This document shows positions 1 through 6,146 of a stretch of DNA of 19,537 bases, one piece after another. The stretch is from JANQLU01 sp964434955 (GTDB lineage: Bacteria; Planctomycetota; Planctomycetia; Pirellulales; Pirellulaceae). The DNA is taken from assembly GCA_964434955.1 (NCBI GenBank), contig CAYSXI010000091.1, forward strand, positions 1 through 19,537, in the 5' to 3' direction. The translations under genes were made by a program, and so were the position numbers. The notes below the pieces were generated by a model. The model ran no database searches. It was not told the origin of the DNA and was given only the letters and a program-made list of their open reading frames with translations. Each line of letters begins with the position of its first letter. Position 1 is the stretch's first letter.

Positions 1-820
1 TGCCTTCAATGATTCTCTGCGCGTGCGGGTTGAAGTAATGGCCGGTCTCGAGATGGCTCGAGATTAAAAGAATCACACGGGCATGGGCATGATCGGGGCT
101 TGGGCGATCGAATCCGCCCCACAATGCGTAACCGGTTCTCGCGCCGGCCGAACAGATATTGGTATGCGAATTGTGGCCGTCGACACCCCAAGCCTGGATG
201 CAGCGGTTGGTGTAACCATCTTCGCCAGGCCGGCCAACATGGTACATGATTCCATCTTTTCTTTTCTTGCGGCTCTCCCGCATCTTGGCCGCAATGTCCT
301 CGAGCGCTTCGTCCCAACTAACCCTTTTCCATTTACCTTCTCCGCGCTCTCCCACACGCTTCAAGGGATAAAGGATTCGTTCAGGGTCATAAACCTGATT
401 GTGGGTGGCAGGTCCCTTCGCACAGTTTCTTCCCCGGCTTCCCGGGTGAACGGGATTTCCTTCAAACTTCTTGATCTCAAAAGTGGTTTTGTCAACGTAA
501 GCCAAAAGACCGCAGGCACTCTCGCAATTAAAACAAACGGTCGGGACGAGTTGATACTTTCTGGCCACACGGCGTGGCCATTGTTTACCGTCCCATTCAA
601 TCCACTCGTCCCATTCCGAAGGTGGCGGATACTGACTCATGCGTCCGTCCGGATGTTGCACGGTCGTCATGTCAACTTGCTTCGGCTTGACCTTGGACTC
701 GTCAAACGTCGGTAAAGCAGTTCCCCCGGCATCCGTCGGCCCGTCAACCACCGGCGACTGCTTGGCCTTTCGCAGCAATGCTTTGAAAATCCGGTTTAGT
801 TTTTGCGACATTTCGCTCAT
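1..820 (-). CDS. Molybdopterin (MopB) oxidoreductase catalytic subunit, N-terminal part; continues past window edge
   Basis: This is the first 273 residues of a molybdenum/tungsten bis-PGD oxidoreductase, open to the left edge. The N-terminal [4Fe-4S] domain is clear: C96-x2-C99-x3-C103-x29-C133 (CFNCESACG and RNCAKGPA), followed by the usual WDEALEDIA segment at about 169-177. The stretch HTNICSAGAR at 219-228 places C223 where the family often puts the Mo ligand; that role is an inference. The start at 820 has AGGA six bases upstream and lies 8 bp after the stop of the ferredoxin/NrfD fusion, so the two should be co-transcribed subunits. About 90 residues precede the first cysteine and hold no twin-arginine signal, which suggests a cytoplasmic catalytic site, unlike PsrA, PhsA or TtrA. 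By context the substrate is probably a sulfur compound (sulfite, thiosulfate or polysulfide). The sequence seen cannot separate these, and a formate-dehydrogenase-like role is not excluded. Confidence 0.88.
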   Translation of the reverse strand, partial: MSEMSQKLNRIFKALLRKAKQSPVVDGPTDAGGTALPTFDESKVKPKQVDMTTVQHPDGRMSQYPPPSEWDEWIEWDGKQWPRRVARKYQLVPTVCFNCESACGLLAYVDKTTFEIKKFEGNPVHPGSRGRNCAKGPATHNQVYDPERILYPLKRVGERGEGKWKRVSWDEALEDIAAKMRESRKKRKDGIMYHVGRPGEDGYTNRCIQAWGVDGHNSHTNICSAGARTGYALWGGFDRPSPDHAHARVILLISSHLETGHYFNPHAQRIIEG

Positions 821-828
821 CAGATTTC

Positions 829-2526
829 CTAGCTGTTGGGAATTTCCTGGGGGGCCATGACGTAGGCGTATTCAAACAAATAAAGCCCGACCAGGGACAT
901 CAAACCGGCAACCGCACCCGTCAACAAGAATTGTTCACTCCAAAGCGCTAGGAGCACGATCGCCAGTGGCAACACATGTCCCAAGACAACGGATCCGAAC
1001 CAGAAATGAATCTTGTAGCGACCATGGCTTATTTGATGTGCCGCGCGGGCCGCAACTTCCGTCGCGTGAGGCATGCCAAATTCGCCAAAAAGCGTGACAA
1101 ATAGGTCCAGAATCAACGAAGCGGCGAATACGTAAAATGCGACCTGAATCAATGAGTCGTCAAACAAAAAGAAAACATTGAGCCCTAACAGCGAGCCACT
1201 TCCGGCCATCACCGCTTGCAATAACAGGTGGAAGGGCAAAAGCGTGCTTTGCCAGAGGTCTCGGCCCTCCGCCTGGCCAAACAGGAACGCAGTGTAAACG
1301 GCTGTGCCAATTGCAAGCGGTATCAATAAACCCAAAAGCGTAAGTCGAATCGCTCCCGGCAACTCCATGAATTCAAAGCAGACGAGGACTTCAATCGCCG
1401 TCCAGACGGTCAACAAGATGGAAAACGCGACCAGGATGAATGCCCCGCGAGCCAACCAGCTGCGCCAATTGGGGCGTGTGAGGATTGTCAAAAACATTTC
1501 CGGCTTTTCCAGGTCGAAGACCAGGAAGCCAGTCGTGATCCCGACAAAAATCAATGCGACCATCCCACCCACCGCCGCAGCGACGGAATCGAATGGAGCG
1601 ATATTCAAAACCCAAAAAAGCGCCAACAACAGGACGATTCCTGCCGCGATCCCTTTGGTCACCAGGTAGGCTGCGACCGGCCAATGCCAGGGAACCTTGT
1701 GTTGAGCGTTATACGTGACTTGAACCATTTGTTCAGCGATCCGACCCTGCCCGAGGTTAAGCGGACTGTCATGGGGTGATCCCTGGGGCTTGGGTTCGCG
1801 AATCGCTGCGCCACTTTTTGACTTGAGGCCGGATGCCGTTTTGCCAGGCTCAGAATGCGACGAACCGGATGCACTCAGCCGATCGATCGTAACGGGCGTG
1901 CCGTTCTCGCCGTGAATGGGGACAACGTCCGCCCACATGTAGGTTTCGGGAGTTCGCTCGGTGGCAGTCGGGTGCATCGCGACATCATTGCCTTCAATGT
2001 AGAACAGCTTGGGTGCGGTTCCCTGTTCTGGTTTGCGAACGGTGACTCGGTTTCGCGCCAGCGTCTGACTGATTTCGGAATTGGGATCATCCATGTCGCC
2101 AGAGATGATCGCATGCTCGGGGCAAACAACCACGCAGGCCGGTTCCAGGCCAACATCGATACGATGGGCACAGTAATGACATTTTGCCGCTGAATGCGAA
2201 TCGGGATCGATGTAAATCGCGTCGTAGGGACAGGCTTGCAAACAAGCCTTGCAGCCGATGCAAACGTCCTGGTCAAACTCGACGATTCCGTCGTCGCGTT
2301 GATACATCGCGGTGACCGGACAGATCCTCGCGCAGGGTGGATTCTCGCAGTGATTGCAACGCGTCACCTGAAAATGGCGCTTCGTGTCCGGATACTGCCC
2401 CGTCTCAACGTATTTCACCCAGGTTCGGTTTACGCTTAACGGGACTTCGTTTTCGGACTTGCAAGCCGTCGAGCAAGCGTGGCAGCCAATGCATTTTCGA
2501 TTGTCAATTACGAATCCATAGTTCAT
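829..2526 (-). CDS. PsrB-PsrC fusion: four-cluster ferredoxin joined to NrfD-type quinone-interacting membrane subunit
   Basis: The 565-residue protein passes electrons between a molybdoenzyme and the quinone pool. Residues 1-140 are a DmsB/PsrB-type ferredoxin with 16 cysteines in four groups (C12/15/18/22, C57/60/65/69, C89/92/95/99, C116/119/131/135), enough for four [4Fe-4S] clusters. Residues about 145-275 form a Ser/Gly/Pro-rich linker. From about residue 280 there are roughly eight membrane segments of the NrfD/PsrC family, beginning near HWPVAAYLVTKG. PsrB and PsrC are usually separate genes, so the fusion is notable. ATG 2526 is preferred because AGAAGG lies 8 bases upstream and the ferredoxin fold begins at once (MNYGFVIDNRKC). 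An in-frame TTG at 2583 would add 19 Ala/Lys-rich residues, shows no better Shine-Dalgarno and looks like leader. It follows the transporter gene by 123 bp and precedes the MopB gene by 8 bp. Confidence 0.9.
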   Translation of the reverse strand: MNYGFVIDNRKCIGCHACSTACKSENEVPLSVNRTWVKYVETGQYPDTKRHFQVTRCNHCENPPCARICPVTAMYQRDDGIVEFDQDVCIGCKACLQACPYDAIYIDPDSHSAAKCHYCAHRIDVGLEPACVVVCPEHAIISGDMDDPNSEISQTLARNRVTVRKPEQGTAPKLFYIEGNDVAMHPTATERTPETYMWADVVPIHGENGTPVTIDRLSASGSSHSEPGKTASGLKSKSGAAIREPKPQGSPHDSPLNLGQGRIAEQMVQVTYNAQHKVPWHWPVAAYLVTKGIAAGIVLLLALFWVLNIAPFDSVAAAVGGMVALIFVGITTGFLVFDLEKPEMFLTILTRPNWRSWLARGAFILVAFSILLTVWTAIEVLVCFEFMELPGAIRLTLLGLLIPLAIGTAVYTAFLFGQAEGRDLWQSTLLPFHLLLQAVMAGSGSLLGLNVFFLFDDSLIQVAFYVFAASLILDLFVTLFGEFGMPHATEVAARAAHQISHGRYKIHFWFGSVVLGHVLPLAIVLLALWSEQFLLTGAVAGLMSLVGLYLFEYAYVMAPQEIPNS

Positions 2527-2649
2527 TCTCAATGCCTTCTGAGAACGTGATGCCAAACTCACTGCCTTTGCGGCTTTGTTCAATGCCTTCGCGGCTCTCT
2601 ATCCCAGTTTAATCCAAGCCAATCATTTACACAGGACGGGTTGAAATAT

Positions 2650-3117
2650 TCAGCTGGGAAGAACCGGTTTCAGAAAGGCGAATGCGAAAGTCCCCATCAT
2701 CGCGCCTGCCAAGGTCCATAGGGCCATCCATTCGCCTCCACCCAATTGGGCGTAGATCGGGCCGGGGCATGAACCGGTAATCGCCCAGCCAACACCAAAA
2801 ATCATGCCGCCAATGACAACGCCTTTTTGAAAGGGTTTGGGACGGTAGGAGATTGGAGATCCGTCGACTTCGCGAATCCCAAATTTTCGAATAAGCCACA
2901 TGCAGATCGCGCCGACGACAACTCCCATTCCGATGATCAGAAAAAGTTTGGCTTCCTGAAAGAGAAACATCCGGTGGATGCGTTCCCATTCCGCGACTTG
3001 TGATTTGACCAGCACGATTCCGAAAAGCGTGCCAACCACCAAAGCAAACAGCAAGCGACGCCAGTTAATCGAGGCGTTCGAAGGAGGGCTTACATCTTCA
3101 ACGTTTGAGTTTTTCAT
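2650..3117 (-). CDS. YeeE/YedE half-transporter, second of pair (PmpB-like)
   Basis: A 155-residue membrane protein with about four hydrophobic segments (residues about 21-37, 58-76, 99-116, 130-150). It carries the YeeE/YedE signature GVGWAITGSCPGP at 108-120 with the conserved Cys117. The YeeE/YedE family moves sulfur species; the full-length YeeE protein is a thiosulfate transporter using cysteines in such motifs. In BigR-type operons two half-size members (PmpA and PmpB) occur side by side, as here: this gene starts 3 bp after the stop of the first half. The N-terminal 20 residues are polar and probably cytoplasmic. The exact substrate (thiosulfate, sulfite or a persulfide-derived species) cannot be read from the sequence. 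Confidence 0.85.
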   Translation of the reverse strand: MKNSNVEDVSPPSNASINWRRLLFALVVGTLFGIVLVKSQVAEWERIHRMFLFQEAKLFLIIGMGVVVGAICMWLIRKFGIREVDGSPISYRPKPFQKGVVIGGMIFGVGWAITGSCPGPIYAQLGGGEWMALWTLAGAMMGTFAFAFLKPVLPS

Positions 3118-3120
3118 GGG

Positions 3121-3615
3121 TCAACTCGCAGGGAAAATGAACTGAGACAGGCTCCACGTCAACACGACGCCTCCGATAAAGAAACAAACCGTCGCAATCA
3201 AACTCGGAAAGTTTAAATTGGCCAACCCGGTCATTGCGTGGCCCGAGGTGCATCCGCCCGCGTAACGCGAGCCGAAGCCAATCAACATGCCGCCTATTAA
3301 TAGCCGGATCCCGCCAATCGGTGTCCGCATCGACTCGGGGAAAAATTGAACCGGATCCTGACTCAGCAATCCAACCGCAATAAAGCCTCCCGCGAGAATT
3401 CCAATAACGAAGAAAAGGCGCCAAAGCGACTTCTTGATATCAAACTCGGAAAAGTACGCGGGCCCTTTTTTGAATGTGCATAACGCACCGATCTGTTGGA
3501 AACTCGTGGAAAGTCCAAACGGTTTGCCGGTAAGAATAAAAAGCAGGGGGATGGTTATCCCGATCAGCGTCCCGGAAAGCCACCAAGGCCAAGGAGCCAG
3601 AAGGAACTCAATCAT
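3121..3615 (-). CDS. YeeE/YedE half-transporter, first of pair (PmpA-like)
   Basis: A 164-residue membrane protein of the YeeE/YedE sulfur transport family. The family motif GFGSRYAGGCTSGHAM lies at 113-128 with the conserved Cys122; Cys46 is a second candidate sulfur-binding residue. Hydrophobic segments lie at about 10-29, 66-84, 99-115 and 137-158. Its ATG at 3615 overlaps the stop of the upstream CstB-like gene as ATGA, the sign of translational coupling. A longer in-frame start at 3669 would only add 18 polar residues inside the upstream gene, and the hydrophobic N-terminus begins directly after 3615. With the next gene it forms a PmpA/PmpB-like pair that probably assembles as one transporter, importing or exporting a small sulfur oxyanion beside the persulfide dioxygenase. 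Confidence 0.86.
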   Translation of the reverse strand: MIEFLLAPWPWWLSGTLIGITIPLLFILTGKPFGLSTSFQQIGALCTFKKGPAYFSEFDIKKSLWRLFFVIGILAGGFIAVGLLSQDPVQFFPESMRTPIGGIRLLIGGMLIGFGSRYAGGCTSGHAMTGLANLNFPSLIATVCFFIGGVVLTWSLSQFIFPAS

Positions 3616-5033
3616 GCTTGACACCCCTTCGTTTCCGCTTGGTCGACCGCTCGGCCTTCCTCGATCCAACGATCAATGCCTCCCAACATGTCCGCAACCG
3701 GCTGCATTCCATTTCTCAGTGCAAGGCTCGCTGCGACAACCGATCTGCCCCCTCCTTTGCAGTGGAAAACGATCGGCTTGTCCGACGGAATGGAATCAAG
3801 TCGTTCGGGCAAGTCACCAAGGAATATCGATTCGGCTTGTGGAATCGAAGCCTGGCAGCGTTCCGTGTTGCCGCGAACATCAATCAGCTGGATATCAGCC
3901 TGCGTCTCGGCGACTTGCGCGGGCGTGAAGCGTTCCATGGTTTCGGTCTTCCGTCCAAGCTCTGATACTTGCTGTGAATCAAAGTAGCCGGCAAATTTTT
4001 CGAATCCAATTTTTTGGAGGAGGTGTACGATTGCCGGAAGTGCGTCTTCGGTCGTGAGCAGCGAAATGGATTGTTCCGGATCAAGAATCGATCCCGCCCA
4101 CTGCGCCAGGTGACGTCGAGACATGTTGATGGTGTTCGCTACAAAGCCGCGCGCAAACTGCGCCGGGGAGGATGTATCAATCACGACGCCGGAATTGGCG
4201 GCAGTCGTCACCTCGTTCGCGTCGAGTCTCGGCGGCATTGCTGACGCGTCGAGCAAATTGGGGCCCTCACGATTCAAACGTTTCATGAGGGCAAAATACC
4301 TTGGGGTTTCGGGTTGATCGGCAAGCAGGTACTCAACGAAGTCATTTTCGTCTCTGATTTGCAGCGCCGGGTTAAAACGTCTTTCATATCCGACCGTGCT
4401 GGAAGGGATTGAGCCAAGCCCTTTACCGCATGCACTTCCGGCGCCGTGGGCCGGCCACACCTGAATATGATCCGGGAGTTCCAGAAACCATCGCAATGAG
4501 CGGAACATGTCCCGAGCACCCGCATCCGCTGATCCTTCGACTCCGACCGCAGTTTCCAAAAGGTCCGGGCGGCCAACCGAACCAACAAATACAAAGTCAC
4601 CCGTGAAAACACCAATCGGTTCATTAGCTCCCCCGCCCCGGTCGGTCACGACCAAAGAAATGCTTTCCGGGGTATGTCCGGGAGTATGCCGAACGGAGAA
4701 CTCGATTTTTCCCAAGCTAAATTGGTCGCCATCACGAAGCCCGAGGTGTTCATAATCCTTGGCAAACAGATATTTCCACTCGGCGGGGCCAGTGTCCGAA
4801 AGATAAAGCTTGGCACCGTGTTTTTCCGCCAGCTCCCGGGCGCCGGACACAAAGTCCGCGTGAATGTGTGTTTCGGCGGCGGCAACGATGCGAAGCCCCT
4901 CCTTCTTGGCGGCACGGATGTAGGGCTCAACATTTCTCCCCGGGTCGACGACCAATGCCTCGCCCGATTTTTGACAGCCAATCAGATACGAAGCGTGCGC
5001 CAGATCGGGATCGTAAAAGTACTTAAGTAACAT
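3612..5033 (-). CDS. cstB: CstB-like persulfide dioxygenase (metallo-beta-lactamase) fused to two rhodanese domains
   Basis: A 473-residue cytoplasmic enzyme predicted to oxidise persulfide with O2 at a mononuclear Fe(II) site and handle the sulfur on a rhodanese cysteine, giving sulfite/thiosulfate. Residues 1-230 are an ETHE1/CstB-type metallo-beta-lactamase fold: THIHAD at 55-60, HTPGHTPES at 116-124, TGDF with D146, GRPDL at 154-158 and AHGAGSACGK at 195-204. Cys20 in the SYLIGCQ context matches a cysteine of Staphylococcus CstB, as I recall that sequence. A middle rhodanese domain (about 255-360) has no CxxxxR loop and is presumably structural. The C-terminal rhodanese (about 365-465) has the active loop HCKGGGRS with C425. 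This MBL-pseudorhodanese-rhodanese order is that of CstB. The gene has its own palindromic operator 17 bp upstream and ends in an ATGA overlap with the transporter gene. Confidence 0.93.
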   Translation of the reverse strand: MLLKYFYDPDLAHASYLIGCQKSGEALVVDPGRNVEPYIRAAKKEGLRIVAAAETHIHADFVSGARELAEKHGAKLYLSDTGPAEWKYLFAKDYEHLGLRDGDQFSLGKIEFSVRHTPGHTPESISLVVTDRGGGANEPIGVFTGDFVFVGSVGRPDLLETAVGVEGSADAGARDMFRSLRWFLELPDHIQVWPAHGAGSACGKGLGSIPSSTVGYERRFNPALQIRDENDFVEYLLADQPETPRYFALMKRLNREGPNLLDASAMPPRLDANEVTTAANSGVVIDTSSPAQFARGFVANTINMSRRHLAQWAGSILDPEQSISLLTTEDALPAIVHLLQKIGFEKFAGYFDSQQVSELGRKTETMERFTPAQVAETQADIQLIDVRGNTERCQASIPQAESIFLGDLPERLDSIPSDKPIVFHCKGGGRSVVAASLALRNGMQPVADMLGGIDRWIEEGRAVDQAETKGCQA

Positions 5034-5049
5034 GACGATTTGCCTATTG

Positions 5050-5065
5050 AAATATCGGGATATTT
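5050..5065. promoter_or_regulatory. Palindromic operator in front of the cstB-like gene
   Basis: AAATATCGGGATATTT is an inverted repeat with 7-bp perfect arms and a 2-bp centre. It lies 17 bp upstream of the cstB-like ATG, in the short gap after the ArsR-family repressor gene. Its 12-bp core ATATCGGGATAT differs at one base from ATATCGGAATAT upstream of the repressor. Size, symmetry and AT-richness fit an ArsR/BigR-type winged-helix dimer. Binding is inferred. Confidence 0.7.
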
Positions 5066-5078
5066 AGATGTTTTGAGT

Positions 5079-5100
5079 AAAAAAATTAGCCGAAGCGGCT
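5079..5100 (-). terminator. Short intrinsic terminator or attenuator at the end of the repressor gene
   Basis: On the minus strand AGCCG-CTT-CGGCT (5100-5088) forms a 5-bp GC-rich hairpin, followed after AA by seven T (5085-5079). The hairpin includes the last codons and stop of the repressor gene. It is short, so it may only reduce read-through into the cstB-like gene, which has its own operator just downstream. Confidence 0.5.
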
Positions 5101-5370
5101 TTGGATACACTTCATGATGTCTTCCAAGTGCGGTTCGGCGATCTCGTAGAATACGCTTCGTCCTTCCTTGCGACTTTCCAGGAATCCGCAACGTTGCATG
5201 AGACGAAGGTGATCAGACGTCGTTGGCTGATTCAAGTCGCAAAGTTCCGCCAAGTCGTTGACGCTATAAGCGTTCCCCGAGAGCAGCAACTGGACAATTT
5301 GAAGTCGCTGTGGATGCGCCAGAACGCGCAAGCACTCTGCCGCCTCGCCTAACGCATTGATATCCAGCAT
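5086..5370 (-). CDS. ArsR-family winged-helix repressor, probable sulfide/persulfide sensor (BigR/SqrR-like role)
   Basis: A 94-residue ArsR/SmtB-fold regulator. The N-terminal helix is followed by RVLAHPQRLQIVQLL, and the recognition region is LNQPTTSDHLRLMQRCGFL. The wing, about residues 65-77, contains RKEGRSVFYEI. Cysteines are C13, C44 (ELCDL), C61 and C88. BigR and SqrR use a cysteine pair in helices 2 and 5; here helix 2 has none, so sensing probably uses another pair such as C13/C88 or C44 with a partner. ATG 5370 is preferred because AAGG lies 8 bases upstream. The longer start at 5391 has no Shine-Dalgarno and would lie at or very near the transcription start of the predicted promoter. 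It is followed by a CstB-like enzyme and PmpAB-like transporters, as in BigR operons. Operator-like repeats overlap its own promoter, so autoregulation is likely. Confidence 0.87.
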   Translation of the reverse strand: MLDINALGEAAECLRVLAHPQRLQIVQLLLSGNAYSVNDLAELCDLNQPTTSDHLRLMQRCGFLESRKEGRSVFYEIAEPHLEDIMKCIQSRFG

Positions 5371-5397
5371 TTTTCTGACCTTGGTTCCCATGCTGTT

Positions 5398-5425
5398 AAT
5401 ATATCGGAATATTGGAATATGTCAA
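5398..5425 (-). promoter_or_regulatory. Sigma-70-like promoter of the repressor gene
   Basis: On the minus strand a perfect TTGACA (5425-5420) and TATATT (5403-5398) are 16 bp apart. Transcription would begin near 5391, about 20 bp before the preferred ATG at 5370. The spacer is fully occupied by the overlapping operator-like repeats, the arrangement expected for autorepression. Confidence 0.65.
5401..5420. promoter_or_regulatory. Two overlapping operator-like repeats upstream of the repressor gene
   Basis: On the plus strand ATATCGGAATAT (5401-5412) and ATATTGGAATAT (5409-5420) overlap by four bases, giving an 8-bp period. The first differs from the core of the cstB palindrome at 5052-5063 by one base. 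They fill the spacer between the -35 and -10 boxes of the repressor promoter. They could also influence the divergent DUF442 gene, whose ATG is 90 bp away. Confidence 0.62.
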
Positions 5426-5509
5426 TTAATAAATTATTGGATTTCCATGAAATCAGGTTTCAACTAGAATACGGGGAGTTCATCGACCCGGAAAGAAAGG
5501 AAAATTGAT

Positions 5510-6109
5510 ATGCCTTGCCAAGTTCGCTCGTTACGCATCGCAGGACCATTTGCCGTGGTTTTTGCCATGCTTGTTGTGGCTTCCCATTCAACGGGACAGG
5601 AAAAACAGGCGGAGGAGAAGGCTGACGTGAAACAGGAAGAGAAAACCGGGAAAGTTGAAACCGCGAAACTGGGTGCCACGCGGAATGTTCACGTTTGCAA
5701 CGGCTTATTTCTGGCCGGACAGTTTCAAGAGGACGATTTCGACGTCTTTTCCGAGAACAAGATCAAACGAATCATCACGCTGCGTGTCTCAAATGAGATC
5801 AAATGGGACGAAAAGAAAGTGGCCGAAGAAAAGGGTTTTGAGTTTATCGAAATCCCGTTTCGCGGCGAAGAAAGTTTGACCGACGAGGTCTTCGACAAGG
5901 TTCGAAAACTGTTGAAAGAAAAAGACAAAACGACTTTGTTGCACTGTGGCTCCGCCAATCGGGTTGGTGGCGTATGGCTTCCCTATCGCGTGCTGGACCA
6001 GGGCGTCGACCTCGAAACGGCGCTCAAAGAAGCCAGGGAAGTCGGTTTGCGAACCAAGGCCTACGAGAAAAAAGCGATCGAATACATCAAGCGGAAGATG
6101 AAAAAGTAG
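5510..6109 (+). CDS. Exported DUF442 (Blh N-domain/TIGR01244-like) phosphatase-fold sulfur protein
   Basis: A 199-residue protein with an N-terminal signal peptide (hydrophobic about 10-25, probable cleavage near 25-30), a charged Lys/Glu linker (31-55) and a C-terminal cysteine-phosphatase-fold domain. The active loop is HCGSANRVGG at 145-154, with C146 and R151. The C-x4-R spacing is that of the DUF442/rhodanese-like loop, shorter than the C-x5-R of true tyrosine phosphatases. DUF442 forms the N-terminal half of Blh proteins in BigR operons, where the other half is a persulfide dioxygenase. Here the dioxygenase is a separate gene on the opposite strand, with the repressor between them. A periplasmic sulfur-transfer or persulfide-handling role is inferred from this context; a protein phosphatase is the alternative. 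The start has AAGG nine bases upstream. Its promoter is weak by eye (TAGAAT at 5465-5470). Confidence 0.78.
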   Translation: MPCQVRSLRIAGPFAVVFAMLVVASHSTGQEKQAEEKADVKQEEKTGKVETAKLGATRNVHVCNGLFLAGQFQEDDFDVFSENKIKRIITLRVSNEIKWDEKKVAEEKGFEFIEIPFRGEESLTDEVFDKVRKLLKEKDKTTLLHCGSANRVGGVWLPYRVLDQGVDLETALKEAREVGLRTKAYEKKAIEYIKRKMKK

Positions 6110-6146
6110 AGTCGTCCAGGTTGCGGCTTCCGACAAAGTTTGTCAT

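Noticed and set aside
83..715. Plus-strand open frame of 210 codons at the left edge
   Set aside because: It lies entirely opposite the molybdopterin oxidoreductase gene, whose iron-sulfur cysteines are conserved; the plus-strand product shows no domain.
2527..2583. TTG-started N-terminal extension of the PsrBC fusion (19 residues)
   Set aside because: ATG 2526 has a better Shine-Dalgarno and the ferredoxin fold begins directly after it.
5465..5470. TAGAAT as -10 box of the DUF442 gene
   Set aside because: No acceptable -35 box at 16-18 bp (best TTTCCA), so not listed as a promoter.
6132..6144. GACAAAGTTTGTC palindrome between the convergent DUF442 and HEAT/propeller genes
   Set aside because: The one-base centre cannot form a stable RNA hairpin and there is no T-tract; not called as a terminator.
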